From O2-02-FULL-42-9 sp038043025 (GTDB lineage Bacteria > Pseudomonadota > Gammaproteobacteria > UBA12402): a stretch of DNA of 64,000 bases. Positions 42,629 through 51,619 of this stretch are shown piece by piece. The translations under genes were made by a program, and so were the position numbers. The number at the start of each line of letters is the position of its first letter. Positions within the stretch are counted from its first letter, which is position 1. A model generated the notes under the pieces. The model was not told the origin of the DNA. It worked only from the letters and a program-made list of their open reading frames with translations, and ran no database searches. The stretch covers positions 1 through 64,000 of the forward strand of contig JBBTCW010000006.1 in NCBI GenBank assembly GCA_038043025.1. Reading direction: 5' to 3'.

Positions 42629-43372
42629 CTATAGATCTGATATTTTCCACACGCCAATTTTTTTATCGGGACGAGAACAATATTTTGGGTCGATATCTTC
42701 ATTAATATATTGTAGCGGCGGGGGAAAACAAAAAGGGGGCTGTAAAAAATTTATCGTATGATGTGATCCAGTAATAATGTCGGTATTTTTTTTTAATTGA
42801 CTAAACGTAGATGTGGCGAGATAGGTAGAGCCGCTTTTTTTAATATTGGCCAGACTTTTATAAATATCTTGAAATGAGAAGTGAATAAAAATATCTCGGC
42901 AAAAAATTAAATCGACTTTAGGAAGATTATCAGACAAAATATCGATAACTTGAAATTGTCTTTTTGTGTTTTCATATAACTTTTTATTGGTTTCTATTAA
43001 TTCTTCTACGATATCTGCTCCGATGTAATGATCCAAATTTAAAGGCATCTCATTCATCCAGAGAAAATCACCGCAGGGGATATCCAGCATAGTTTTTATG
43101 TTTAATTTTTTTAGCAATAAGAGCAATTCTGATCGCAGTGTTTTTGTTCTGTTGATGGTTGAGCTGGCGCCCGATATCGATTCACTATCCCCCCATCTAT
43201 TTTTTTTATAATAGGTAGTAAAAATTTGTTTAACGGAGTGATTTTTTAGGGTTGTTTTTAGCTGACGCTCATGCGATAGCTCTGTATAAAAATGTTTGGG
43301 GTGCCGCACGGTATATAAAAAATGATAGAGCAGAGGAAGTCGATATTTTAGAAATAATCCTGCTTTGCTCAT
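42629..43372 (-). CDS. Class I SAM-dependent methyltransferase
   Basis: A 247-residue methyltransferase. It contains NRWGDSESISG, the SAM motif MLDIPCGDFLWMN, GADIVEELI and LIFCRDIFIHFS. The reading frame stays open to 43525, but the upstream 51 codons come from GC-rich palindromes; MSKAGLFLKYR at 43372 is the probable true start, with GAGAGA about 9 bases upstream. It is minus-strand and lies between ptmA-side genes and a cluster of hairpins. The sugar target is unknown. Confidence 0.8.
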   Translation of the reverse strand: MSKAGLFLKYRLPLLYHFLYTVRHPKHFYTELSHERQLKTTLKNHSVKQIFTTYYKKNRWGDSESISGASSTINRTKTLRSELLLLLKKLNIKTMLDIPCGDFLWMNEMPLNLDHYIGADIVEELIETNKKLYENTKRQFQVIDILSDNLPKVDLIFCRDIFIHFSFQDIYKSLANIKKSGSTYLATSTFSQLKKNTDIITGSHHTINFLQPPFCFPPPLQYINEDIDPKYCSRPDKKIGVWKISDL

Positions 43373-43417
43373 TATTAAAAATCTCTCAATCAATGGGGTT
43401 AGTAAAATGTGAATATT

Positions 43418-43440
43418 TCCCCGCGGCTTGCCGCGAGGGA
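43418..43440 (+). repeat. GC-rich hairpin H1 with CTTG loop
   Basis: A 9-bp stem, TCCC-CGCGG pairing with CCGCG-A-GGGA with one bulged A, around a CTTG loop. It is the first of four hairpins within about 150 bp. Its loop matches that of the dispersed repeats at 1615 and 46767. Confidence 0.7.
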
Positions 43441-43457
43441 CATTGCGCCTGGGGATT

Positions 43458-43489
43458 CTCAAGGGGAGCGGGCGTTCGCTCCCCTTGAG
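43458..43489 (+). repeat. GC-rich hairpin H2, 13-bp perfect stem
   Basis: CTCAAGGGGAGCG pairs without mismatch with CGCTCCCCTTGAG across the 6-base loop GGCGTT. This is the longest perfect hairpin noticed between genes in the window. Confidence 0.8.
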
Positions 43490-43490
43490 T

Positions 43491-43520
43491 CGCCGTCCGC
43501 GCGGGTTTCCCGCGCAGGCG
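43491..43520 (+). repeat. GC-rich hairpin H3
   Basis: GCGCGGG-TTT-CCCGCGC, a 7-bp perfect stem, flanked by CGCC and GGCG that can add 4 more pairs across a small internal loop. Confidence 0.7.
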
Positions 43521-43533
43521 ATCAATAAAAGAA

Positions 43534-43571
43534 ATAAAAATACCCCGTCCGCTTGCGGCGGGGATTTTTAT
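43534..43571. terminator. Bidirectional intrinsic-terminator-like hairpin H4
   Basis: CCCCG-T-CCG / CGG-CGGGG stem with a CTTG loop. It is extended on both sides by ATAAAAAT / ATTTTTAT pairing, so each strand reads as a GC stem followed by a T-rich tract. It lies in the gap between the two divergent genes starting at 43372 and 43842, where transcription of neither gene should end, so it may be a relic or an attenuator. Confidence 0.55.
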
Positions 43572-43841
43572 TAAAAATTTCCGCCGCAAATTGCTTCACA
43601 TTATATGCTGTTATTGGTTGCGCAAAAAGAAGTTTTTTGGAAAAGATGGTTAGGGATGCTTTGGTTATCGAGTCGGGCAAATTTTGCCCATTCGCTGATT
43701 TTCAAAAAATATTGATATTGAAGGCGAAAACCATTTATTTCATCCTGGTTATCATGGATTTTTGTTGGAATCAGTTTATAATTTGGCGATATTTTAAAGA
43801 AGATTGATAAATGTTGGCAGAAATATCGAGGCAGTTTTTTT
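43572..43841. other. Rest of the 469-bp divergent gap (43373-43841)
   Basis: The gap from 43373 to 43841 holds the hairpin cluster at 43418-43571 and then 270 bp of AT-rich sequence. Short open frames exist on both strands here (84 and 85 codons) but neither has a recognisable domain or convincing ribosome site. I see no RNA gene. It presumably contains the promoters of the methyltransferase and the GT4 gene. Confidence 0.5.
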
Positions 43842-45185
43842 ATGATATCCCCTATCATGCATAAAAAAAAACGTCTGCTCTATTATACGGGTCATTGTGA
43901 AATTGTGGGTGGCGATGTTAAATATCTATTTGAGTTATTGCAACATCTGGATAGCCATCAATTTGATATCACGATTTATGCGGATAAAAACAAAGAGTTT
44001 TCCAGAAAAATTGCCATTGACTTTCCTGAGTTTGTGTCACAAGTGAAATACTTAGAGACAGCGCCAACATTGTTTCATCAGAACTTTTTGGAGCGCTATT
44101 ATATTTATTTATCTCAAAAACAAAATAGTTTTTTGTTTAAAGTGCTTAATTGGAAGGTAAAAGGAAAAAGTTTGTTCCAAGCCGTCAATTTTTTATATAC
44201 GTGTGCTTCTTTTAAATATTTAAGAGATCACGTTAGAAACTTTTTTGTGTTTTATCAACTTTTTTCAAACAAATGTAAAGACGTTGATATTGTTCATTTT
44301 AATAATGGAGGCTATCCGGGTAAGCTGGCGGGAGGGATGGCTATTGTTGTGGCACATTTTTTCGGCATTAAAAAGATCATCATGACCGTGCATAATGAAC
44401 CGGTTGAACGTCGATGGTATAGGGTTTCTGATTTTCTGTTGGATTATGGTGTTGCAAAATATTGTGATGATCTGTTAGTGCCTTCTGCTATTATTAAACA
44501 ACAGTTGATTGATTTGCGTGGGTTGCCATCGGATAAAATTCATGTCATTCAGTGTGGATTAAAAGATGAACCATTATATTCCGATCAAATGATTTATTTA
44601 AAGCGTCAGGCGCTGGGATTGATCCCAGAGCATTTGGTGCTGCTTATCGCGGGCAATTATGAAGATCCTCGAAAAGGTCATCATCTACTCTTATTGGCCT
44701 TAGCTGAAAATATTACAAACTTTCCTACTTTAAAATTATTGATCGTTGGGGATGGATCTTTACAAAGAAAACAGGTATTGGATGATTTAGTTGATCGTTT
44801 GGGATTGGATGATTATGTGGAGTTTTTGGGTTATCGCACGGATATGCATGCATTAAATTCGATTGCAGATGTCGTTGTCGTGCCGTCTATACAAGGGGAG
44901 GCAACACCCTATACAATCAAAGAAGCCGCGCGAGCGGGACGCCCCGTGATTACCTCAACGGCGGGCGGATGCGCGGAAGCTGTCGAACATAATGTATCCG
45001 GCTTGCTTGTGCCAGCGGGCGATATGAAAGCATTGTCGAGAGCATTAACTGTTTTATTGAAAGATGCGCGTTTGCGAAAAAAAATGGGCGAGCAGGCGAA
45101 ATCATTATTTTTAGAGCGTTTTTTATTGCAAGATCGAGTAGAAGATGTTATTCAGTTGTACGCTGAACAAGTGGATGATACATGA
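43842..45185 (+). CDS. Glycosyltransferase family 4
   Basis: A 447-residue GT-B transferase. The C-terminal donor domain shows LLIAGNYEDPRKGHHLLL, LLIVGDGSL, FLGYRTDMH and the EX7E-type segment EATPYTIKEAARAGRPVI followed by NVSGLLVPAGD. The N-terminal domain has GGDVKYLFELLQHL. GAGG precedes the ATG by 10 bases; a second ATG lies 5 codons on. It probably adds one sugar of the repeat unit using an NDP-sugar donor with retention of configuration. Confidence 0.88.
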   Translation: MISPIMHKKKRLLYYTGHCEIVGGDVKYLFELLQHLDSHQFDITIYADKNKEFSRKIAIDFPEFVSQVKYLETAPTLFHQNFLERYYIYLSQKQNSFLFKVLNWKVKGKSLFQAVNFLYTCASFKYLRDHVRNFFVFYQLFSNKCKDVDIVHFNNGGYPGKLAGGMAIVVAHFFGIKKIIMTVHNEPVERRWYRVSDFLLDYGVAKYCDDLLVPSAIIKQQLIDLRGLPSDKIHVIQCGLKDEPLYSDQMIYLKRQALGLIPEHLVLLIAGNYEDPRKGHHLLLLALAENITNFPTLKLLIVGDGSLQRKQVLDDLVDRLGLDDYVEFLGYRTDMHALNSIADVVVVPSIQGEATPYTIKEAARAGRPVITSTAGGCAEAVEHNVSGLLVPAGDMKALSRALTVLLKDARLRKKMGEQAKSLFLERFLLQDRVEDVIQLYAEQVDDT

Positions 45186-45212
45186 ATTATGTGAAAAAGG
45201 GGCTTGTTTTAT

Positions 45213-46310
45213 ATGTTTAATAATGTGTATAAAAATCGTCGCGTTTTTGTTACGGGTCACACCGGGTTTAAAGGGAGCTGGTTAACGCAGTGGTTGTTAA
45301 ATTTAGGGGCGGATATAGCCGGTTATTCTGTCGATATTCCCTCGCAACCCTCTTTGTATGAATTACTTCATTTAAAGGAAAAAATACGACAAGATTATAG
45401 GGACGATATTAGAGATATTGATCGATTATCCCAGGCGATGGCGGATTTTCAGCCGGAAATTGTTTTTCATTTGGCGGCACAGCCAATTGTGCGTACATCG
45501 TTGGCAGAACCCAAGTTAACATTTGATGTTAATTTAGGGGGAACAGTTAATATATTAGATGCGATACGTCATATTGATTCTATTGTTGCTGCAGTATTTA
45601 TTACCAGCGATAAATGTTATGAAAATGTAGAATGGGAATATGGTTATCGTGAAACAGATGTGTTGGGAGGAAAAGATCCTTATAGTGCATCGAAGGCGTG
45701 TGCTGAAATGGCCATTAGTGCTTATGAGCGTTCGTTCTATCAAGATTCAAATCAGGCGCTGGTGTCAGCGCGAGCGGGTAATGTTATTGGCGGAGGAGAC
45801 TGGGCTAAAGATCGCATTGTGCCTGATTGCATGCGTGCGTGGGCCAAAGGAGAAACTGTCGAAGTGCGACGACCTACAGCCATTCGACCTTGGCAACATG
45901 TGCTAGATCCATTGGGCGGCTATTTGGATTTGGGTGCGCGGTTGTATGCAAAAGATAAAGATGTGATTGGCGAGGCGTTTAATTTTGGTCCGTTGTCAGA
46001 AACGTATTTAACGGTAGGCGAGTTAGTGAAAAGGTTGAGTAACGTTTGGGGCGAGTCTGCGCATTCAAAATTGTTTAATTGCGAAATGCAAAGTCGTGAG
46101 GCAGGTTTATTGAAACTATGCTGTGATAAGGCGTTGGCGCGACTTAATTGGTCCGCCACCTTAAGTTTTTCTGAAGCGATCATGTTTACGGGAGAGTGGT
46201 ATCGTGATTATTATCGGTCTTCTAAAGAAAGCATGGTAGACATGACTAATGCTCAAATTGAAAAATATGTACATTTAGCAAAAGAGCGAGGTCGATTTTG
46301 GGCGCAATAG
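45213..46310 (+). CDS. rfbG: CDP-glucose 4,6-dehydratase
   Basis: A 365-residue extended SDR with TGHTGFKGSWLTQWL at the N-terminus, LAAQPIVRTS, SDKCYEN, the catalytic DPYSASK and ARAGNVIGGGDWA, all typical of RfbG. It makes CDP-4-keto-6-deoxyglucose, the precursor of 3,6-dideoxyhexoses. The ATG at 45213 has AGGGG about 10 bases upstream. rfbF, the partner glucose-1-phosphate cytidylyltransferase, is not in the window. Confidence 0.9.
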   Translation: MFNNVYKNRRVFVTGHTGFKGSWLTQWLLNLGADIAGYSVDIPSQPSLYELLHLKEKIRQDYRDDIRDIDRLSQAMADFQPEIVFHLAAQPIVRTSLAEPKLTFDVNLGGTVNILDAIRHIDSIVAAVFITSDKCYENVEWEYGYRETDVLGGKDPYSASKACAEMAISAYERSFYQDSNQALVSARAGNVIGGGDWAKDRIVPDCMRAWAKGETVEVRRPTAIRPWQHVLDPLGGYLDLGARLYAKDKDVIGEAFNFGPLSETYLTVGELVKRLSNVWGESAHSKLFNCEMQSREAGLLKLCCDKALARLNWSATLSFSEAIMFTGEWYRDYYRSSKESMVDMTNAQIEKYVHLAKERGRFWAQ

Positions 46311-46768
46311 AAATAAATCAGCCCATGATCGATGGGGTCTATGTTACACCGCTTAAAAAATTTACGGATGAGCGGGGGATGGTGATGCATATATTGAGTG
46401 ATATGCAATTATCTACTGTTCGAGAAGTCTATGCATCGCTTATCAAAAGCACGGCGATCAAAGCCTGGAAGCGTCATCATAAGATGGTGCAACATTATGC
46501 CGTTCCGATTGGTAAAATTAAATTAGTATTATTTGACAATCGTCTGAATTCTTCTACCCATAATAGGGTTCAGGAAATAGTGACAGGCATTGATTATTAT
46601 GGTCTCATTCAAATTCCGCCCATGGTTTGGTATGGTTTTGAAAGTTTATCAGATGGAGATTCGTTGATTGTTAATGGCGCTTCTTTGCCACATGACCCAA
46701 ATGAGGTTGATTGCTTAGATAAAAATACTCGGGAAATTCCGTATGTATGGGGTGATAATTTAAATTGA
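46298..46768 (+). CDS. RmlC-like sugar 3,5-epimerase family cupin
   Basis: A 156-residue cupin of the dTDP-4-dehydrorhamnose 3,5-epimerase family. It has PLKKFTDERGMVMHIL, KRHHKMVQHYAVP for the His region and PPMVWYGFES. A TTG start at 46298 overlaps the end of rfbG and has CGAGG 6 bases upstream; an ATG at 46325 is the alternative. Between rfbG and rfbH it could epimerise a CDP-4-keto-6-deoxy sugar, as AscE does for ascarylose, but might serve another 4-keto sugar in this locus. Confidence 0.72.
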   Translation: MGAIEINQPMIDGVYVTPLKKFTDERGMVMHILSDMQLSTVREVYASLIKSTAIKAWKRHHKMVQHYAVPIGKIKLVLFDNRLNSSTHNRVQEIVTGIDYYGLIQIPPMVWYGFESLSDGDSLIVNGASLPHDPNEVDCLDKNTREIPYVWGDNLN

Positions 46769-46805
46769 GAAATCTCCGCCGCTTGCGGCCGAGTTGTTGA
46801 AAAAA
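46767..46805 (+). repeat. CTTG-loop palindromic repeat, copy C
   Basis: GAGAAATCTCC-GCCG-CTTG-CGGC-CGAG followed by TTGTTGAAAAAA. The stem GCCG/CGGC is perfect and the outer CTC/GAG pairs. It begins in the stop codon of the epimerase gene and shares both flanks with copies at 1615 and 52770. Confidence 0.75.
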
Positions 46806-46904
46806 TATATCCAAGACCTAAGCTCGTAAATTTTACCGCTTTAAAATCGTGGGTTCCCGCTAGATGCTTGTCGGTGTTAATGGTTATTTGAGGGAGGGGA
46901 GTAA

Positions 46905-48593
46905 ATGAAGAACTGGTTACCTACGTTCCAGATGAACACTCGTAAGGGCGTGTTATTGCCGGTTTTTTATCTGTTTTTGGCGACATTGATATTTCATGGA
47001 TTGACGCTGTTCAATAATGGAATTTTTTCGGATGGTTGGATAGGCTATATAATATTTATTGAGCATAATTTTGTTTGGATGAAAGCGGTTGACTCTGCAA
47101 TGGGATTGCCCATTGACTATTATATTGATTGGGTTTCAATGTTGTTAGGATATGGGTTCATTATTAATTTGACTGGGTTTTTATCTGTTTTTATCGCTTC
47201 TTTATGTGTTTATTTGTCTTTGAGATTATTCAAGTCAATATCGTCTTCAATTGCCTTATTGGCTGCTTACGTTGTTATTATTTACCCGGGGGCGCTAACG
47301 ACATTTTTTGGAGATGTGAATAATAATCATGTTTGTTATATATTGTTTTTTGTGGCGAGCTATTTTGGGCTTAAAAGTCAATCCATTGGTCAGTATAATA
47401 TTTTTTCTATCGCGCTGAGAGTTGGCAGCCTGTTGCTTTTTTTTATTAGTTTTTTCTTAAAATCTTTGCTTTGTTATTATGCTGTTTTTTTTGCGGCGCT
47501 GTATTGCTTGTCAATTCGAGATCAAAAAATCTTGTCGTTTAGAGCAAATATGAAATTTTTACTGCGAACATTAGATTTCTTTATTCTGCCGTTTTTGTTT
47601 TTTGTAATAGTGAGCGTTTTTTTTCCGGCTCATGGTGTTTATGCGGGGTATAATACGATTGCGTTTCCGGGATATTTTCTTTTTATTTATTGGCATTTAC
47701 ACTCGTTTTTTAATATTATTTTCTTTTCATGGGTTGTTGATTGTCTGTATGTGTTGTTTTTAATAGCGGGCGTTGTATGGGTGCTGCTTAAGCAAATACC
47801 CGTTTCGGTAATAATGAATTTAATGAAAAGACCATTAACCGATAAATGGTTTTTTCCCTACGGCGTGCTTTTGATTGTTGGTTTTGTGGCGTTGTGGATG
47901 GCCGTATTTCCCTATATTATGGTGCATATCGTGGTTGATAGTACGCGGGCAATAGGGACGTCCCATTATTCACTTTTGGTGCCCAGCGCAATGGCGATAT
48001 TATTTGCAGGTATTTGGGGGTTGTGGTTTCAAAATAGTGATGGGCGGATTACTTCTGTTGGAAAAATTATATTTGTCGCATTGGCATTAGTATATGGCAT
48101 TTTTTGGTATCGAGGTTATTTACAATTGAGTGCTGAATCTGCCTTACAAAAAACCTTGATAAAACAATTTCAGAAGCATCCCGGCTGGGGAAATTATTCG
48201 ATTTATTGGATTCGGATATATTTTGACGGGGTACAACCCGTCTATAGCGGATATGAGTGGAGCGGTATCTTGAGTTATGTCTATGGCGGACATTCTCGAT
48301 ATGGTGAATCATATAAATCGCGACAAACCTATAATTCAGTCTATTGGGACAAAACTTTTACGCCATTGGTTCGACAATTGTATAATATTGAAAAGTGGGA
48401 TGAAAATGGCTGTCAAGCAACTATAAAAATTATTCCATTGAGCGAAGGTAAAAATCCCTATGTCATAGGAAGTTTATATTTATACTATAGGCTTTTAGAT
48501 AAAAAACAATTATCATCTTTTTTGGATCATTTGATGCAGGTAGAGGTTCGTCCCTATCAGTCTATAGAGGCAACACATTGTAAAAAAGTATAG
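46905..48593 (+). CDS. Polytopic membrane protein, GtrII/GT-C-like glycosyltransferase candidate
   Basis: A 562-residue protein with about ten to twelve hydrophobic segments, an early acidic site FSDGWIGY just after the first membrane helix, and a soluble C-terminal domain of about 150 residues. This layout matches GT-C enzymes, including the Gtr serotype-converting glucosyltransferases, which use a polyprenyl-phosphate sugar in the periplasm. The GtrB and GtrA homologues at 59540 and 60474 would supply that donor. A GAGGGAGGGGAG ribosome site precedes the ATG. The family is not firmly identified. Confidence 0.6.
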   Translation: MKNWLPTFQMNTRKGVLLPVFYLFLATLIFHGLTLFNNGIFSDGWIGYIIFIEHNFVWMKAVDSAMGLPIDYYIDWVSMLLGYGFIINLTGFLSVFIASLCVYLSLRLFKSISSSIALLAAYVVIIYPGALTTFFGDVNNNHVCYILFFVASYFGLKSQSIGQYNIFSIALRVGSLLLFFISFFLKSLLCYYAVFFAALYCLSIRDQKILSFRANMKFLLRTLDFFILPFLFFVIVSVFFPAHGVYAGYNTIAFPGYFLFIYWHLHSFFNIIFFSWVVDCLYVLFLIAGVVWVLLKQIPVSVIMNLMKRPLTDKWFFPYGVLLIVGFVALWMAVFPYIMVHIVVDSTRAIGTSHYSLLVPSAMAILFAGIWGLWFQNSDGRITSVGKIIFVALALVYGIFWYRGYLQLSAESALQKTLIKQFQKHPGWGNYSIYWIRIYFDGVQPVYSGYEWSGILSYVYGGHSRYGESYKSRQTYNSVYWDKTFTPLVRQLYNIEKWDENGCQATIKIIPLSEGKNPYVIGSLYLYYRLLDKKQLSSFLDHLMQVEVRPYQSIEATHCKKV

Positions 48594-48618
48594 AGCCAGG
48601 TTATTTTGAGGTAGAATA

Positions 48619-49947
48619 ATGACTAAAGCAGATCAATTAAAACAAGAAATACTCGATAAAGTGGCGGAGTATTATCAGTATGCTTTTAATCAAGCGCCCA
48701 AGCAGAATCGCATCTCTTATGCGGGTCGTGTGTTTGATGAGCGGGAAATGTTGAATTTAGTGGACGCATCGCTAGAGTTTTGGTTGACGGAAGGGCGATA
48801 CGCGCAAGCATTTGAAAAGAAATTCTCTGGCTTTTTAAACGTTAAATATACCGCATTAGTTAATTCAGGTTCTTCGGCTAATTTGCTTGCCTTTGCAACG
48901 TTGACATCACCTTTGTTAAAGGATCGACAAGTTTTACCAAAGGATGAAATCATTACGATTGCGGCTGGGTTTCCGACAACAGTGACCCCTATTATTCAAT
49001 ATGGCGCGACACCTGTTTTTGTCGATGTTGTATTAGCCGATGGGACGTACAATGTTGATTGTGCGCAATTAGAACAGGCGTTGTCAAATAAAACTAAAGC
49101 AGTGATGTTGGCGCATACATTAGGGAATCCATTTGATTTATCAAAAGTATTGGGGTTTTGTCAGAAAAATAATCTATGGTTAATTGAAGATAATTGTGAT
49201 GCGCTTGGCTCTAAATATAATGGAAAATATACAGGAACTTTTGGCGATATTGCTACTAGTAGTTTTTATCCGCCGCATCATATTACCATGGGCGAAGGCG
49301 GCGCGGTTTATACGAATAATCCATTGCTAAATAAGATTATGCGTTCCATGCGTGATTGGGGGCGTGATTGCTATTGTCATTCAGGCAAAGATAATAGCTG
49401 TGGAAAGCGATTTGGGCAGCAACATGGCGAGTTACCTTATGGGTATGATCATAAATACGTGTATTCACATTTTGGTTATAACCTCAAGGCGACTGATTTG
49501 CAGGCAGCGATTGGTTGTGCGCAATTAGAAAAATTAGATGGCTTTATAAAACGGCGTCGAGAAAGTTGGCAATATTTGAGAGATGCGCTGTCGATGTTTG
49601 ATAAATATTTTATTTTGCCTAATGCAACGCAGAAGAGTGAGCCAAGTTGGTTTGGTTTCTTGATGACGGTTAAAGAAAACGTCGGCTTTTCGCGCGCAGA
49701 CATGGTGACTCATTTAGAAGAACACAATATTCAAACGCGCATGTTGTTTGCAGGGAATTTAATTCGCCATCCTTGTTTTGATCAGCTGAGAGCAAAAGGA
49801 GTCGACTATCGAGTGATCGGAAATTTAAAAAACACCGATGATATTATGAATAACACTTTCTGGATTGGCGTGTATCCGGGATTAGGTAAAGCGCAGCTGG
49901 ATTATATGATTCAAACGATTTCGCAATTTATCCAATCCATCCAATAG
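48619..49947 (+). CDS. rfbH: CDP-4-keto-6-deoxyglucose 3-dehydrase (E1)
   Basis: A 442-residue DegT-fold enzyme. The usual PLP lysine is replaced by histidine in SSFYPPHHITMGEGG, the hallmark of E1, which uses PMP and an iron-sulphur cluster. The C-terminal half keeps cysteines in CYCHSGKDNSCGKRFG for that cluster. It removes the 3-hydroxyl of CDP-4-keto-6-deoxyglucose. Its usual reductase partner (RfbI/E3) is not in the window. It is convergent with the NeuB-like gene, whose end overlaps by 37 bp. Confidence 0.92.
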   Translation: MTKADQLKQEILDKVAEYYQYAFNQAPKQNRISYAGRVFDEREMLNLVDASLEFWLTEGRYAQAFEKKFSGFLNVKYTALVNSGSSANLLAFATLTSPLLKDRQVLPKDEIITIAAGFPTTVTPIIQYGATPVFVDVVLADGTYNVDCAQLEQALSNKTKAVMLAHTLGNPFDLSKVLGFCQKNNLWLIEDNCDALGSKYNGKYTGTFGDIATSSFYPPHHITMGEGGAVYTNNPLLNKIMRSMRDWGRDCYCHSGKDNSCGKRFGQQHGELPYGYDHKYVYSHFGYNLKATDLQAAIGCAQLEKLDGFIKRRRESWQYLRDALSMFDKYFILPNATQKSEPSWFGFLMTVKENVGFSRADMVTHLEEHNIQTRMLFAGNLIRHPCFDQLRAKGVDYRVIGNLKNTDDIMNNTFWIGVYPGLGKAQLDYMIQTISQFIQSIQ

Positions 49948-51440
49948 GTCATTTTTGTTTTGCGCTGTTTATTTTCAAGTACTTTTTTATCTTGATAAAA
50001 GCTATCATCAGTATAATGCGTAGTAGATATTTCTTCGAAGATGGCGCCGTTGTTGGATTTAAAGTTATGATCTACGCCACGCTCAACGGTGACCATTTCG
50101 CCCGTGCTAACTTCTTTGCTCGCGCCATCCAGCTCGACCGCCATATCGCCATAAAGCAGATGAAATGTTTCTTCTTTCTTTTTATGATGATGTACCGGGT
50201 GTTTTTGTCCGGGTAATAAAATAATTAATTTTTTACAGTATTCTCGGTTAATACAATTGATAATGGCGGCGCCATATTCTTCATAGCGATCAATGCCGTA
50301 ATGGTGCGAGAGCTCAAGCTCCAGTTGGTTGGGCAAGGCTATTTTGCTGGCCGCCAATATTTTTGTAATTTTTTTGATGATGTTTACAACGGTTGTTCGT
50401 GAGTTTTTAATAATGAGATCATTGTAAGTGATGGCGGTTTTTTCTGTTACATCATTTTGTAGCGTGTAATCAGTGTATTTTGAAAACTCATTAGAAACAA
50501 GTTGCGCGTCGATATTGGGTATGGCATAAAAGATATTATCGGTTGTTAATTTATCACCTTTTTTTAAGTTGGATTTTGCAAAAACCCCGCGCTTTAAACC
50601 GCGTAAATCATTGCCTTCTTTTTCCGAGATGGCTCGCCGTTTGTGAGTGACGCCGCATATGTCATAAGTTTCTTTTGCTGCTTGTAGCCATTGCTCGATT
50701 TGTTCAGGGGTTGAAGAATAAGCGTTTAATTCGTAGCGATCTGTGGCTAAACCGACATGGCGTTCAAAAAGTCCAGCGCCTTTTGCAATGGCGATTTTAA
50801 TGGGGTCGAAATTATTGGGTGCTTCATGGGTCGAAAAACCAATGGAAATTTTTGAATAACGGTTTCTGAAAAAATCAATTTGGTTGAGCTCTAAATCTTG
50901 ATTGGGTGTTGGATAAGCGCCAATGCAATGCATGAGCGCAAATTCTTTTTTTCGATGTTCAAAGAATGAGACAACTTTGTCAATATCTTCAAGTGAGGCG
51001 CCGGCGGTTGATGCAATAATAGGTTTGCTGGTTTGCGCAATTTTTTCTAATAAGGGCCAGTCGGTAAAAGAGCAACTGGCGATTTTAATGATGTCAAAGT
51101 CATGTGCTTCAATTAAGTCCACAGAGTTCTCATCAAACGGCGTGCAAATGGCGGTAAATCCATTATTAACGATTTCATCTTTGAGCGATTTTAAGTCATC
51201 GCGGTCTAAACGTGTTTCAGAAAATCGTTTAATATATTTAATATCTTGTCGATGTTTGTAGTCAGGATGAATGAAAGTATCGAGGTCGCGGTATTGTAGT
51301 TTAAAGCCAAATTTGAAGGGAAATTTATGTTTAATTTTTCCCAGTTGTTGAATAATGGCTTTTCCATGCGCAACATCACCCATATGGTTGTTGGCCATTT
51401 CGAAGATAAAGAGTTGGTGAAAAATATCTGACGATGACAT
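49911..51440 (-). CDS. NeuB-family synthase with SAF domain fused to a C-terminal cupin
   Basis: A 509-residue protein. Residues about 1-270 are a NeuB-type TIM-barrel synthase (FEMANNHMGDVAHG, KLQYRD, CTPFDENS, HCIGAYPTP, FERHVGL). A SAF-type segment (KRGVFAKSNLKKGDKLTTDN) follows, then a cupin domain near residue 410 with PGQKHPVHHHKKKEETFHLL and GEMVTVERGVDHNF. It differs from LegI in this window. It would condense phosphoenolpyruvate with a sugar; the attached cupin could epimerise or bind it. Substrate unknown. Its end overlaps rfbH. Confidence 0.8.
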   Translation of the reverse strand: MSSSDIFHQLFIFEMANNHMGDVAHGKAIIQQLGKIKHKFPFKFGFKLQYRDLDTFIHPDYKHRQDIKYIKRFSETRLDRDDLKSLKDEIVNNGFTAICTPFDENSVDLIEAHDFDIIKIASCSFTDWPLLEKIAQTSKPIIASTAGASLEDIDKVVSFFEHRKKEFALMHCIGAYPTPNQDLELNQIDFFRNRYSKISIGFSTHEAPNNFDPIKIAIAKGAGLFERHVGLATDRYELNAYSSTPEQIEQWLQAAKETYDICGVTHKRRAISEKEGNDLRGLKRGVFAKSNLKKGDKLTTDNIFYAIPNIDAQLVSNEFSKYTDYTLQNDVTEKTAITYNDLIIKNSRTTVVNIIKKITKILAASKIALPNQLELELSHHYGIDRYEEYGAAIINCINREYCKKLIILLPGQKHPVHHHKKKEETFHLLYGDMAVELDGASKEVSTGEMVTVERGVDHNFKSNNGAIFEEISTTHYTDDSFYQDKKVLENKQRKTKMTYWMDWINCEIV

Positions 51441-51561
51441 ATGAAAGATCTCTTCTGTAGTCGTATTAAAAGAGCCATTTTATATTCTTCCATCAAATAG
51501 TCAATTAAGGAGCGGTTCTGTTCGTTATTCAATTTTGTTTTTTTGTGATTGATATTTAGAA

Positions 51562-51577
51562 CATTGTCTTGACAATG
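51562..51577 (+). promoter_or_regulatory. Dyad overlapping a TTGACA-like -35, divergent promoter region
   Basis: CATTGTC-TT-GACAATG is a 7-bp-arm inverted repeat, and TTGACA (51569-51574) lies inside it. It sits in the gap between the minus-strand NeuB-like gene and the C-methyltransferase gene. No convincing -10 follows, so it is only a candidate promoter/operator. Confidence 0.3.
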
Positions 51578-51619
51578 GCGCTATTTTTTTGTCCAATTTT
51601 ATCTTTCTAAGGGTTTTTT

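Noticed and set aside
43373..43525. N-terminal extension of the methyltransferase through the hairpin cluster
   Set aside because: The 51 extra residues are Arg/Pro/Gly-rich and come from palindromic DNA; the family-like sequence begins at MSKAGLF (43372).
43553..43858. Two overlapping short frames (84 codons +, 85 codons -) in the gap before the GT4 gene
   Set aside because: Neither shows a domain. The minus-strand one could be a gene remnant, but nothing supports that beyond its being open.
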